From Motilibacter deserti (GTDB taxonomy: Bacteria > Actinomycetota > Actinomycetes > Motilibacterales > Motilibacteraceae), in the NCBI RefSeq assembly GCF_011250635.1, contig NZ_JAANNP010000001.1, positions 395,480 through 459,479 on the forward strand: DNA of 64,000 nt, written 5' to 3'. Shown piece after piece: positions 33,725 through 42,425 of this stretch. Positions within the stretch are counted from its first letter, which is position 1. Each line of letters starts with the position of its first letter. The translations under genes and the position numbers were made by a program. A model generated the notes under the pieces. It did no database searches. It had not been told where the DNA came from and worked only from the letters and a program-made list of their open reading frames with translations.

Positions 33725-35125
33725 ATGCGCCGCCGCGTCGCTCTGCTCGGTGTCACCGCCGCTCTCGCCCCCGTCACCCTCGCCGCCAGCCTGCTCGCTC
33801 CGGGGCTGGCGCAGGCCGCCACGACGGCCTCGCTCGTCGTGGACACGCGCCCGCTGGACAAGGCCACCGTCGCCCCGGTCAGCGTCGCCTCCGTCGTCGG
33901 CGAGGGCATCGCCAGCGTCCGCTGGTCCGTGGACAGCGGCGACTACGTGACCGACTCCACCGCACCGTTCACTCTGCCGCTCTCGCTGCAGGCGGGCGAG
34001 CACCGGGTCCGCGCCCGGGTCGAGGTCGGTGGCGACGAGACGCGTCTCGACGCGAAGTTCACCGTGTCCAGCAGCACCGCCGCGCCGACGACCCCCGCAC
34101 CCACCACGTCGGCCCCCGCGCCCACCACGCCGGCCCCCGCGCCGACGACGCCGGCCCCGGTGCCCGCCGCCCCGGCCCCGGTCGTCACCACGCCCGCACC
34201 CGCGCTGCCCCCGGTCCCGGCCGGTGCACGGGTCGTCAACGTCTCCACCGCCGACGGCCTCGTCAAGGCGCTCGACGACGCCCGGCCCGGCGACGTCATC
34301 GCGCTGGCCGACGGGAAGTACCAGGCCAAGGACCAGCTCGAGGCCGCTGCCGACGGCACCGCCGCCGCCCCGATCACCCTGCGCGGCAGCCGCAAGGCCG
34401 TGATCACCACCGGCACCGCGACGAACAAGGGCTACGGCCTGCACGTCACGGGCAACCACTGGCGCATCGAGGGCCTGAAGGTCGACACGGCCAAGAAGGG
34501 CATCATCCTCGACAACTCCGTCGGCACCGTGATCTACGGCGTCGAGGTCGCGAACATCGGCCAGGAGGCCGTGCACTTCCGCGACAACTCCTCCGACGGC
34601 GCGATCTACAACAGCGACGTGCACGACACCGGCCTGAAGTCCCCGTCGTTCGGCGAGGGCATCTACGTCGGCTCTGCGGTCAGCAACTGGGGCACCTACT
34701 CCCACGGCGAGGCCGACCGCTCCGACCGCGTCATCGTCCAGGGCAACCACGTCTGGAACACGACGGCCGAGGGCATCGACGCCAAGGAGGGCACCACCGG
34801 CGGCGTCATCCGCGGCAACCGCTTCGACAACGCCGGCTGGTCCGGCGAGAACTCCGCCGACTCCTGGGTCGACGTGAAGGGCAACGGCTGGCTGGTCGAG
34901 GGCAACACCGGCAGCGGCACGCTGCTCGACGCCTTCCAGACCCACGTCGTGGCCGGCGGCTGGGGCGAGGGCAACACGTTCACCCGCAACGTCGTCGAGG
35001 GTGGCGTCCCCGGCGTCGTCGTCGGGATCTACCCGAAGCCGAGCACGCACGGCAACATCGTCCGCTGCGACAACGTGCCGGCCTCCGCCGCGCAGGCGAT
35101 CAGCAACATCGGCTGCAGCGGCTGA
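33725..35125 (+). CDS. Secreted right-handed parallel beta-helix protein
   Basis: A 466-residue exported protein. Signal peptide 1-31 (MRRRVALLG...LAQA-A). Residues about 32-113 form a beta-sandwich of a bacterial Ig-like type (VRWSVDSGDYVTDSTAPFTLPLSL, HRVRARVEVGGDE). A Thr/Ala/Pro linker spans about 116-160, with PTTPAPTT-type repeats. Residues 165-466 are a parallel beta-helix with repeating turns (GLHVTGNHWRIEGLKV, IIYG-type GTVIYGVEV, VIRGNRFDNAG, WLVEGNTGSG). This is the pectate-lyase-like fold: a polysaccharide lyase, or a glycan-binding surface protein. No lyase catalytic triad can be fixed. About 195 bp of upstream non-coding DNA. Confidence 0.82.
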   Translation: MRRRVALLGVTAALAPVTLAASLLAPGLAQAATTASLVVDTRPLDKATVAPVSVASVVGEGIASVRWSVDSGDYVTDSTAPFTLPLSLQAGEHRVRARVEVGGDETRLDAKFTVSSSTAAPTTPAPTTSAPAPTTPAPAPTTPAPVPAAPAPVVTTPAPALPPVPAGARVVNVSTADGLVKALDDARPGDVIALADGKYQAKDQLEAAADGTAAAPITLRGSRKAVITTGTATNKGYGLHVTGNHWRIEGLKVDTAKKGIILDNSVGTVIYGVEVANIGQEAVHFRDNSSDGAIYNSDVHDTGLKSPSFGEGIYVGSAVSNWGTYSHGEADRSDRVIVQGNHVWNTTAEGIDAKEGTTGGVIRGNRFDNAGWSGENSADSWVDVKGNGWLVEGNTGSGTLLDAFQTHVVAGGWGEGNTFTRNVVEGGVPGVVVGIYPKPSTHGNIVRCDNVPASAAQAISNIGCSG

Positions 35126-35143
35126 CGCTGCGTTCCCCCGCCC

Positions 35144-35175
35144 GGGCCGGGTGCCTCCCATGAGGCGCCCGGCCC
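35144..35175. terminator. Bidirectional-type hairpin between beta-helix and EAL genes
   Basis: Stem GGGCCGGGTGCC / GGCGCCCGGCCC (one G-T wobble) with an 8-base loop. It lies 18 bases after the plus-strand stop and 14 bases before the minus-strand stop, so it could serve both convergent genes. Confidence 0.75.
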
Positions 35176-35189
35176 TTCGCGTGTCCTAG

Positions 35190-36512
35190 TCAGGCGCGCC
35201 GGCGGAACCTGCTCATCAGGGCGCAGGCGGCCGCCACGGCCAGCCCACGGTCGAAGGTGAGCACGTGGTCGAACCGGCGCTCGGCGTCGGGGACGTCGGT
35301 GTCGCCGCGGTCCGCAGCGACGAGGGCGGCGCTGAAGTGCGGCCCGATCACGACCAGGTCCCACTCGCGCACGAGCGGGTCGTCCGGAGCGAGCGCCGCG
35401 CCGCGTACGCCGGCGGCCGGCGCGTCGGGCATCGCCCCGCCCAGTGCGCCGACGAACGCGGCCCCGCTCGCCATGTCGGAGAAGCGCCGCGCCGAGGCGC
35501 CGGAGAAGCGGCGCGCGTGCTGGAACGTCGAGAGGACCACCGCGGCAGGGCCCAGCGCCCGGGCCTGGTCCTCGAGGTGCCGGCTGAGGGCAGCCAGCAG
35601 GTGCTTGCTGGACCGCCGGACGGGACGCGCCGCGCTGACGAGGGCGAAGGGGCTCGCCGCAGGAGGTGAGTACGCGCCGCGGGAGGCCAGCACTGCCTCG
35701 TCCGGCGGCGGTGGGGGGTCTGCCGGGAGCCGGCCCGGCCGCCCCAGGCCGAAGCCCTGCCCGAACCGGGCACCCATGGCGAGCGCCTCGGCGCGGTGGG
35801 CCGGCGTCTCGATGCCCTCGGCGAGGACGACGGCGCCCGTCCGCTCGGCGTGCGCGTTGACCGCGGTCAGGATGGCGGCGGTCTCGACGGTGGGCCGGTC
35901 CTGCACGAGGCGCAGGTCGAGCTTGATCACATCGGGGTCGAGCAGCGGCATCACCGCGAGCGACGCCGGGTCCGCCCCGATGTCGTCCAGGGCGATGCCC
36001 CACCCGCGTGCCCGCGTCCGCAGCACCAGGTCGAAGAGGGCCGACGGGGACGAGACGACCGCCCGCTCGGTGATCTCGAGAACGACCGACAGCCGCGCGA
36101 GGGCCTGCTCCGGAAGGGCCTCGAGGACGTCCGGAGCGTCGCCCAGCCCTTCGGGCTCCACGTTGACGAACAGCAACCGCCCGTCGAGTGCGCCCCCGTC
36201 GAGCGCGCCCTCGACCGCCCGGCGCTGGCACCATCCGTCGAGCCGGGCCACCTGGCCGGTCCGCCGCGCGAGCCCGAAGAGCGCCGCCGGCAGCTCGAGC
36301 CCGGTGCCGGCCGGACCGCGGGCCAGCGCCTCGTAGCCGACGACATCCCCGTTCTCCAGGTTCAATACAGGCTGGTAGACCGGCTGCACCGCACCCGTCT
36401 CCAGCAGGTCGCGGAAGGCCGGCATCTGCGTGGTGCTCTCCGACAACTCCGCCGTCACGGCGCCACCCCCGTTCGCAGCGCCCGCCTCGTACCCCTCACT
36501 GATCGCGTCCAC
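35190..36512 (-). CDS. EAL-domain c-di-GMP phosphodiesterase with C-terminal DICT-like domain
   Basis: A 440-residue protein. EAL domain (about 35-265) keeps catalytic residues: YEALARG, FVNVEPEG, LEITERA, ALDDIGADP, IKLDL, AEGIETPAH. The C-terminal part (about 295-430; SKHLLAALSRHLEDQARALGPAAVVLSTFQHARRFS...) matches the DICT sensory domain, which often follows EAL or GGDEF domains and is thought to sense light or other signals. GTG at 36512 is chosen because GGAGGA lies 8-9 bases upstream. It is divergently paired with a PilZ gene, so hydrolysis and perception of c-di-GMP are encoded back to back. Confidence 0.87.
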   Translation of the reverse strand: MDAISEGYEAGAANGGGAVTAELSESTTQMPAFRDLLETGAVQPVYQPVLNLENGDVVGYEALARGPAGTGLELPAALFGLARRTGQVARLDGWCQRRAVEGALDGGALDGRLLFVNVEPEGLGDAPDVLEALPEQALARLSVVLEITERAVVSSPSALFDLVLRTRARGWGIALDDIGADPASLAVMPLLDPDVIKLDLRLVQDRPTVETAAILTAVNAHAERTGAVVLAEGIETPAHRAEALAMGARFGQGFGLGRPGRLPADPPPPPDEAVLASRGAYSPPAASPFALVSAARPVRRSSKHLLAALSRHLEDQARALGPAAVVLSTFQHARRFSGASARRFSDMASGAAFVGALGGAMPDAPAAGVRGAALAPDDPLVREWDLVVIGPHFSAALVAADRGDTDVPDAERRFDHVLTFDRGLAVAAACALMSRFRRRA

Positions 36513-36640
36513 GCGCCGCGTCCTCCGGAAGATCGACCGGAGCGACTGCGCGTACGCCGGCGAATACGCCGCGTTGGTTCGGGGAAGGTCGCACGCGTCG
36601 AGGGACCGGCGCATCGCGCTGCGGACGGAAGGCGGGGGCG

Positions 36641-37306
36641 ATGGACGCGACAGGGACGACGACGGCCGGCCCAGGAGCTCCCGAGCAAGGGGCGGCCCTG
36701 CCCGGCTCGGACGTACCCGAGCCCGGGGCGCCCGTGACGCTGCTGCCGACGGGGCGGGCGGACCTGCTGACCGGGCGCCTCGTCACGTGGTCCGCCGACT
36801 CGGGCCTGACGGCGGTCGACGCCGTCGCCGACGTGAGCCCGCACGGCGCGGAAGGCATCTGCGGTGAGCAGGTCTGGGCGAGCGTTCGGACCGCCGCGAC
36901 CAACAGCCTGCTCGCGCTGACCGCGACGGCCGCACCCGCCGACGGCCCGCACCAGGTACGCCTCTGCGGGCGCGTGCTCGCGCGCGAGCCGCGCCGGGAC
37001 GCCGTACGCGCGCCGGCGCAGCTGCACGTGACGCTGACCGTGGGCAGTGGCGCCTTCCCCGAGTGCGCCGGGCACACGCTCGACGTGTCGCGGACGGGCT
37101 GCCGCGTCGCGCTCGACCTGACCGACCAGCTGCGCCCCGGCCAGCCTGTGCGCGCGGCGATCACGCTGCACGGGTCGGCATTCACGGTCGCGACCCGGGT
37201 CGAGCGCGTCGAGCCCTCGGGCCGGGTCGTCGCCCTACGCTTCCTCGACGTGCCGGGCGAGGCCGCCGAGGCACTCGACCGGCTCGCCTTCCAGTCGCTG
37301 CGCTGA
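36641..37306 (+). CDS. PilZ-domain c-di-GMP receptor
   Basis: A 221-residue protein. N-terminal 95 residues form a YcgR-like beta domain. The PilZ domain (about 105-215) has the c-di-GMP-binding arginines in REPRRDAVRAPAQL (an RxxxR pattern) and the DVSRTGCRVAL motif (DxSxxG), then the typical barrel ending VVALRFLDV. It likely relays c-di-GMP levels to motility or envelope functions. Divergent from the EAL-DICT gene, 128 bases apart. Confidence 0.88.
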   Translation: MDATGTTTAGPGAPEQGAALPGSDVPEPGAPVTLLPTGRADLLTGRLVTWSADSGLTAVDAVADVSPHGAEGICGEQVWASVRTAATNSLLALTATAAPADGPHQVRLCGRVLAREPRRDAVRAPAQLHVTLTVGSGAFPECAGHTLDVSRTGCRVALDLTDQLRPGQPVRAAITLHGSAFTVATRVERVEPSGRVVALRFLDVPGEAAEALDRLAFQSLR

Positions 37307-37319
37307 CCCGGCCCCGGCA

Positions 37320-37356
37320 GCCTCGCCCTGGCGCTCCCGGGAGGCCAGGGCGAGGC
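37320..37356. terminator. Terminator after the PilZ gene
   Basis: Perfect 13-bp stem GCCTCGCCCTGGC / GCCAGGGCGAGGC with an 11-base loop, 13 bases after the stop; lies between convergent genes. Confidence 0.85.
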
Positions 37357-37433
37357 CGGAGCCGTGCCGGCGCGATCGGCGACGGCCCACGGACCAGAGC
37401 GGCCGGGGCCACCGCCGCGTACGAGCAATTCGC

Positions 37434-37817
37434 TCAGCGCTGGTCGCGTCGCAGCGGGTGATCAGCAGGGACCTCGACGAGCACGACCTCCACGCCGTCG
37501 GGGTCGCTGACCCGCAGCTCGACCAGGCCCCACGGCTGCACCCGCGGGCCGTCGAGCACGTGCGCACCCGCGGCGAGCAGGCGCTCGTGCTCGGCGCGCA
37601 CGTCCCGGACCTGCAGCCAGAGAGCCATTCCCGCCGGCGGCGCCGTCGCGTGCCCGGACACCTCGAGCAGCGCCTGGCCGGCGAAGAACACGACGCCCGG
37701 GTCGTCGGGAGGGCCGAACTCACGGTAGACCGCGAGCCCCAGCACGTCCCGGTAGAACGCCCGGGTACGCGCGGGGTCCGACGGCCGGAGCAGGACCCGG
37801 CTGCTGAGCACGTCCAC
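37434..37817 (-). CDS. VOC-family (glyoxalase-like) protein
   Basis: A 127-residue single vicinal-oxygen-chelate domain. The two beta-alpha-beta units start at VLLRPSDPARTRAFYRDVLGL (about 8-28) and LWLQVRDVRAEHERLLAAG (about 66-84), and the strand VELRVSDPDGVEVVLVEVP ends with the usual Glu. Family members act as glyoxalases, dioxygenases or drug-binding proteins; the role here is open. GTG start at 37817. Confidence 0.85.
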   Translation of the reverse strand: MDVLSSRVLLRPSDPARTRAFYRDVLGLAVYREFGPPDDPGVVFFAGQALLEVSGHATAPPAGMALWLQVRDVRAEHERLLAAGAHVLDGPRVQPWGLVELRVSDPDGVEVVLVEVPADHPLRRDQR

Positions 37818-37888
37818 GGCGCCATCGTGCCGCTCGCGCGGACCGTGCGGCAGCCCGTCCGGCGGGAGAAGGAGCAGGCTCGCTCAGG

Positions 37889-38134
37889 TCACCGCACGGC
37901 GCTGAGCACGTCGGCCCCGTTGAAGCGGTCGAGCGAGCGGAGCTGGTCCGCGCGCGCGAGCGCCTCCTCGGCGAGCTCGTAGGCCGCGGCCGCTGCCGCG
38001 GCGTACCGCTGGGACGCCTCACCCGTGGTGCTGGCCGCCATCTCGCGCAGCGCCTCCCCCTGTCGCTCGAGCCGGGTGGCTTCGAGCTCGACCAGGTCGG
38101 CACGTCGAGCACAGGCCTCGCTTCTGGACCTCAT
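37889..38134 (-). CDS. Small helical/coiled-coil protein
   Basis: An 81-residue protein starting at ATG 38134 (MRSRSEACARRADLVELE). It is almost entirely helical with an Ala/Glu/Arg heptad-like pattern (VELEATRLERQGEALREMA, AAAAAAYELAEEALARADQL), followed by LRSLDRFNGADVL. No homology recognised. An upstream ATG at 38155 would add seven residues. It lies between the VOC gene and the divergent ABC transporter. Confidence 0.5.
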   Translation of the reverse strand: MRSRSEACARRADLVELEATRLERQGEALREMAASTTGEASQRYAAAAAAAYELAEEALARADQLRSLDRFNGADVLSAVR

Positions 38135-38329
38135 GCCGCGGACGCTACCCCGCACGCAGCGTGTTCAGTCCACCACGAAGGGGTGATAAGGCGCGCTTTG
38201 TCGTCCGCATCGTCAACTTCACTTCGCAGGCACAACAGCGAACGACCGCCACCAGGCATGACAGATGTCAGGGCCGGGACGTGACGAGGAGCAGCGGCGC
38301 CCGGCCCCGCCGCGCGCCACCGTCGAGGC

Positions 38330-39301
38330 ATGCAGACAGCAGCTCGTACGCCCGGGCCGGCGCCCGCCACGCGCCCCGCCACCGACACAACTACGGACGC
38401 AGCCACCGCTGCCCTCACACTCACCGGTGTCACCAAGCGCTTCGGCGCGGTCAGGGCCGTCGACGGGCTCGACCTCACCGTCCCGGCTGGCGCGGTCGTC
38501 GCCTTCCTCGGGCCGAACGGCGCCGGGAAGACGACGACGATCGACATGCTCCTCGGGCTGGCCCGGCCGGACACCGGCACCGTGTCCGTCTGCGGGCTCT
38601 CGCCCGCAGAGGCGGTAGCCCGCGGCCGGGTCGCGGCGGTCATGCAGACGGGCGGCCTGCTCCGCGACCTCACCGTCCGCGAGACGGTGCAGCTGACCGC
38701 GTCGCTCTTCGCCGCGTCCCGCCCCGTGGACGAGGTCCTGACGCGCGCGGGGATCGCCGACATCGGCGGGCGTCGGGTCGGCAAGTGCTCCGGCGGCCAG
38801 CAGCAGCGGCTCCGCTTCGCCATGGCGCTGCTGCCCGACCCCGACCTGCTCATCCTCGACGAGCCGACCACCGGCATGGACGTCGAGGGCCGCCGGGAGT
38901 TCTGGGCGGCGATCCGCGAGGACGCCTCCCGCGGGCGGACCATCCTGTTCGCGACGCACTACCTCGACGAGGCGGACGCGTACGCCGACCGCGTCGTGCT
39001 GCTGCGCGCCGGCCGGGTGATCGCGGACGGGACCGCAGCGGCCATCAAGGCCACCGCGTCCGGCCGGCTCGTACGCGCCGTGCTCCCCGGCGCGCAACTG
39101 CCCGCCCTCGCGGCCCTGCCCGGCGTGCAGTCCGCCGAGGCCCACGGCGACACCGTCCTGCTGCGGACGACCTCCTCCGACGCGGTCGCCCGCCACCTGC
39201 TCACCCGCACCCCCGCCCACGACGTCGAGATCGTCGCTCACGGCCTCGAGGAGGCCTTCGTCGCACTGACGTCGACCCGACCCACGAAGGACTTTGCGTA
39301 A
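38330..39301 (+). CDS. ABC transporter ATP-binding protein (export type)
   Basis: A 323-residue ATPase of the DrrA/CcmA-like export class. Walker A GPNGAGKTTT (about 63-72), Q-loop MQTGGLL, signature CSGGQQQRL (about 152-160), Walker B LLILDEPTTGMD (about 174-185) and H-loop FATHYLDEAD. The N-terminal 30 residues are Pro/Thr/Ala-rich. It is the first gene of a four-gene operon; its TAA stop overlaps the permease start (TAATG). Substrate unknown; DrrA-type systems export drugs or lipids. Confidence 0.93.
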   Translation: MQTAARTPGPAPATRPATDTTTDAATAALTLTGVTKRFGAVRAVDGLDLTVPAGAVVAFLGPNGAGKTTTIDMLLGLARPDTGTVSVCGLSPAEAVARGRVAAVMQTGGLLRDLTVRETVQLTASLFAASRPVDEVLTRAGIADIGGRRVGKCSGGQQQRLRFAMALLPDPDLLILDEPTTGMDVEGRREFWAAIREDASRGRTILFATHYLDEADAYADRVVLLRAGRVIADGTAAAIKATASGRLVRAVLPGAQLPALAALPGVQSAEAHGDTVLLRTTSSDAVARHLLTRTPAHDVEIVAHGLEEAFVALTSTRPTKDFA

Positions 39302-40080
39302 TGGACGCTTCGCTGATGCGCACTTCACCCGTCTTGCCTGCGCTCGGCGGGTTCACCCCCACGTTCGTGCTGCTCGAGGCCCGGCGCATCCTGCGCAACC
39401 GGCGGACGCTGGTGTTCATCCTCGTGATGCCGGCGGTGTTCTTCCTGATGTTCGGCAAGGGGCAGGACCAGGAGCGGGTCGGCGGTGCGGCCGCCGAGTT
39501 GTACGTCCTCGTCAGCCTCGCGGTCTACGCCGCCATGGTGGCGGCGACCAGCGCCGGGGCGTCGGTGTCGGTCGAGCGGGCCCAGGGCTGGAGCCGCCAG
39601 CTCCGTCTCACCCCGCTGCGCCCGGCGGCGTACGTCGCGGTCAAGGCCGTCACCGCGCTGCTGCTGGCGCTCCTGTCCGTCGTCGTCGAGCTCACGGTCG
39701 GCGCGCTGTCGGGAGTGACCATGCCCGCGCACGTGTGGCTGCTCGCCGGCTTGACGGCCTGGCTCGGCTCGCTCGTCTTCGCCGAGCTGGGGCTGCTCGT
39801 CGGCCTGCTCGTGCCGGCGGAGAACGTCATGCAGCTCCTCGGCCCGGCGCTCGCGCTGCTCGCGATGTTCGGCGGGCTCTTCGTGCCCCTGGAGCTGCTC
39901 CCGCAGCTCATGCAGGACATCGCGCACGTGACTCCGGTCTACGGGATCAGCCAGATCGCGCGCGCCCCGCTCACGGGCGTGGGCCCGACGGCGGCGGAGG
40001 CGGCTAACGTCGCGCTGTGGGTGCTCGTGCTCGCCGCCGGCTCGGCCCGGCTCTTCCGCCGCGACACGGCGCGGGTCTGA
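39301..40080 (+). CDS. ABC-2 type permease
   Basis: A 259-residue membrane subunit. The N-terminus RILRNRRTLVFILVMPAVFFLMF is the typical ABC-2 amphipathic and first TM segment, and six hydrophobic helices follow. The region FGGLFVPLELLPQLMQDIAHVTPVYGISQIAR is the conserved ABC-2 C-terminal loop. It pairs with the ATPase encoded just before it (start and stop overlap by one base) to form a small export pump, probably controlled by the kinase and regulator that follow. Confidence 0.92.
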   Translation: MDASLMRTSPVLPALGGFTPTFVLLEARRILRNRRTLVFILVMPAVFFLMFGKGQDQERVGGAAAELYVLVSLAVYAAMVAATSAGASVSVERAQGWSRQLRLTPLRPAAYVAVKAVTALLLALLSVVVELTVGALSGVTMPAHVWLLAGLTAWLGSLVFAELGLLVGLLVPAENVMQLLGPALALLAMFGGLFVPLELLPQLMQDIAHVTPVYGISQIARAPLTGVGPTAAEAANVALWVLVLAAGSARLFRRDTARV

Positions 40081-40082
40081 CC

Positions 40083-41285
40083 GTGCCTGCGCAGGCGCCG
40101 CCCGTGGCGCTGGAGGAGAGCCTCGAGGGCGACATCGAGACGCGCGTCGCGGCCCTGCGTGCCCGCGTCTCGGACCCGTTCGAGCGGCGCCGCCGGCTCG
40201 GCTGGGCGGTGGCCGCGGTCTGGCTCTTCTTCCTCGGTGACCCGCTCTCGCAGGCCTGGCACGCCGACAACACGGTCGCCCGCCACCTCGGGATCCTCGC
40301 GCTCGTCGCGTTCGCCGTGACGTACGTCCTCTCCTTCCGGCTGATGCGCGCGATCCCGCCCGAGTCCGAGGCGCCCCCGCTGCCGTTGCGGCTCGGCCTG
40401 ATCGCCGCGATGCTCGGGCTCGGCGCGCTCGCGGTCCCCGGCGCGGGTGAGAGTGCGCTGGCCACGCTGGTCTACGTCGCCGCGGCCGCCGTGATGCTGC
40501 TGCCCGGCCGCCAGCGGATCGCCGCCGTGGGCCTGCTGGCCGCGGCGAGCGTCACGCTGCCGGCAGCCGTGCCGGGCTGGAGCGCGGACACGGGGCTCGT
40601 CTTCGGCATCGTGGTCGCCTCGACCGCGGTCTTCGGGATGACCAAGGTGGTCGAGCGCAACCGCCAGCTGCTCCGCGCGTACGAGGAGATCGCGCGGCTC
40701 GCCGTGAGCGAGGAGCGCTCGCGGATGGCGCGCGACCTGCACGACATCCTCGGCCACTCGCTGACCGTCGTCACGGTGAAGGCCGAGCTGGCCGGAAGGC
40801 TGCTGCCCGACCACCCGGGGCGCGCCGCGTCCGAGGTCGCCGACATCGAGCGCCTGTCGCGCGAGGCCCTCGCCGACGTGCGCAGCACGATCCGCGGGGC
40901 CCGGGAGGTCACGCTGGCCGGGGAGCTCGCGAGCGCGCGTGCCGCCCTAACCGGCGCCGGCATCGACGCGGACCTGCCCTCCGCGATCGACGAGGTGCCC
41001 GGCGACCGGCGCGAGCTCTTCGGCTGGGTCGTCCGCGAAGGCGTGACGAACGTCGTGCGGCACAGCGGAGCGCGGCGCTGCACCGTCCACGTGGGCCGGG
41101 ACAGCGTCGAGGTGGTCGACGACGGCCGCGGCCCGTCGTCCGCGCTGGACGGCAGCGGGCTCGCGGGGCTGCACGAGCGGGCCCGGGCCGCCGGGGCCCG
41201 TCTGACCGTGGCCCGCGCCGGGCCGCACGGCGGGTTCCGGCTGCGCGTCGAGCTTGCACCCCCGGCTGCTTCGATGAGGGCATGA
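40083..41285 (+). CDS. DesK/NarX-type sensor histidine kinase
   Basis: A 400-residue kinase. The N-terminal half has about five hydrophobic helices (between 40 and 190), as in DesK membrane sensors. The dimerisation/phosphoacceptor box is SRMARDLHDILGHSLTVV (HisKA_3, His in DLHDILGH), then a HATPase domain with VREGVTNVVRHSGA, VVDDGRGP and GSGLAGLHERA. GTG start, 2 bases after the permease stop. ABC exporter followed by DesK-like kinase and LuxR regulator is a common actinobacterial arrangement in which the kinase senses membrane state or the pump's substrate. Confidence 0.93.
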   Translation: MPAQAPPVALEESLEGDIETRVAALRARVSDPFERRRRLGWAVAAVWLFFLGDPLSQAWHADNTVARHLGILALVAFAVTYVLSFRLMRAIPPESEAPPLPLRLGLIAAMLGLGALAVPGAGESALATLVYVAAAAVMLLPGRQRIAAVGLLAAASVTLPAAVPGWSADTGLVFGIVVASTAVFGMTKVVERNRQLLRAYEEIARLAVSEERSRMARDLHDILGHSLTVVTVKAELAGRLLPDHPGRAASEVADIERLSREALADVRSTIRGAREVTLAGELASARAALTGAGIDADLPSAIDEVPGDRRELFGWVVREGVTNVVRHSGARRCTVHVGRDSVEVVDDGRGPSSALDGSGLAGLHERARAAGARLTVARAGPHGGFRLRVELAPPAASMRA

Positions 41286-41908
41286 GCGCAGCCGAGCCCA
41301 TCCGCCTGCTCCTGGCGGACGACCAAGCGCTCGTGCGCGGCGCCCTCGCGGCGCTGCTTGACCTCGAGGCCGACCTGGAGGTCGTCGCCGAGGTCGGGCG
41401 CGGGGACGAGGTGGTGGCGGCGGCGCAGCGCACCAGCCCGCACGTCGCTCTGCTCGACGTGGAGATGCCTGGCCTCGACGGGCTCGCCGCGACCGCCGCG
41501 CTGCGCCGGGCGGCGCCGGCCTGCCGCGTTCTCATCGTCACGACCTTCGGCCGCCCGGGCTACCTGCGCCGGGCGATGGAGGCGGGCGCGAGCGGCTTCG
41601 TCGTCAAGGACACGCCGGCGCGGCAGCTGGCCGACGCCGTCCGGCGGGTACGCGCCGGGCTCCGCGTCGTCGATCCCACCCTCGCCGCCGAGTCGCTGGC
41701 CTCCGGCGCGACGCCACTGACCGCGCGTGAGACCGACACCCTGCGCGCCGCGCGCGACGGCGCGACCGTTGCCGACCTCGCGGCGCTGCTGCACCTGTCC
41801 GAGGGGACGGTGCGCAACCACCTCTCGTCCGCGATCGGCAAGACCGGCGCACGCACGCGGGCCGAGGCCGTGCGGATCGCGGACGAGAACGGCTGGCTGC
41901 TGGGCTGA
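41282..41908 (+). CDS. LuxR/NarL-family response regulator
   Basis: A 208-residue regulator partner of the preceding kinase (4-base ATGA overlap). Receiver domain: LLADDQALVRGAL, phospho-Asp in LLDVEMPGLDG (about 58), Thr in VTTFGRPG, Lys in VVKDTPA. The C-terminal helix-turn-helix has LTARETDTLRAARDGATVADLAALLHLSEGTVRNHL. It probably controls the ABC genes upstream or genes of membrane-lipid adaptation, as in DesKR. Confidence 0.93.
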   Translation: MSAAEPIRLLLADDQALVRGALAALLDLEADLEVVAEVGRGDEVVAAAQRTSPHVALLDVEMPGLDGLAATAALRRAAPACRVLIVTTFGRPGYLRRAMEAGASGFVVKDTPARQLADAVRRVRAGLRVVDPTLAAESLASGATPLTARETDTLRAARDGATVADLAALLHLSEGTVRNHLSSAIGKTGARTRAEAVRIADENGWLLG

Positions 41909-41913
41909 CCGGC

Positions 41914-42273
41914 TCAGCCGGGCGGGAGGCGGAGCTGCGCGGGTGGCACGTCCACGTCCTCGGCCTGCCCCGCCAGCAGGTACTTCGGCGGCGTCCAGCT
42001 CACCCGCACCCGCTCCGGGCGGACCTCCAGCAGCCAGCACTGCTGCCACTCCTCCCCCGGCCGGCGCACCTCCCACGGCTCGCTCAGGGCGGCAAGGCCA
42101 CGCGACCGGACGACGTCCTCCGCCTCCTCGCGCGAAGCCACGGGCTCGCCGAGGGCTGCCCCGAAGACCGTCTCCGGCCGCCACCCGTCGGGCGCGGCCG
42201 TCCGCCGGACGCGGCCGAGGGTCTCGCCGTCCTCGGGCCGGACGACGTCGTGAAGGGCCGTGCTCGTGTGCAT
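41914..42273 (-). CDS. Hypothetical soluble protein
   Basis: A 119-residue protein starting at ATG 42273 (MHTSTALHDVVRPEDGE). It has a Trp-rich centre (PWEVRRPGEEWQQCWLLEV, VSWTPPKYLL) and ends in PPAQLRLPPG. There is no signal peptide, no membrane segment, and no family recognised. No convincing ribosome binding site precedes the ATG, so the start may be elsewhere. Convergent with the LuxR regulator (5 bases apart) and divergent from the Spo0M gene. Confidence 0.55.
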   Translation of the reverse strand: MHTSTALHDVVRPEDGETLGRVRRTAAPDGWRPETVFGAALGEPVASREEAEDVVRSRGLAALSEPWEVRRPGEEWQQCWLLEVRPERVRVSWTPPKYLLAGQAEDVDVPPAQLRLPPG

Positions 42274-42425
42274 GGGCGGGACGGTAGCCAGCTGCCCGCC
42301 GCCATCGCCAGCGCAATTCGGCGGACGGCCGCATGCCGAGGATGTATCACCGGCGCCGGCGGCGCCTCCGTAGCCTGGCCGGGCGCGCACGCGCCCGCTT
42401 CTCGCCGCCCCGCACAGGAGACGAC

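Noticed and set aside
38330-41908. Antibiotic-resistance exporter of known type
   Set aside because: The ATPase and permease are DrrA/ABC-2-like, but no residue pattern identifies a drug substrate; only a general export function is supported.
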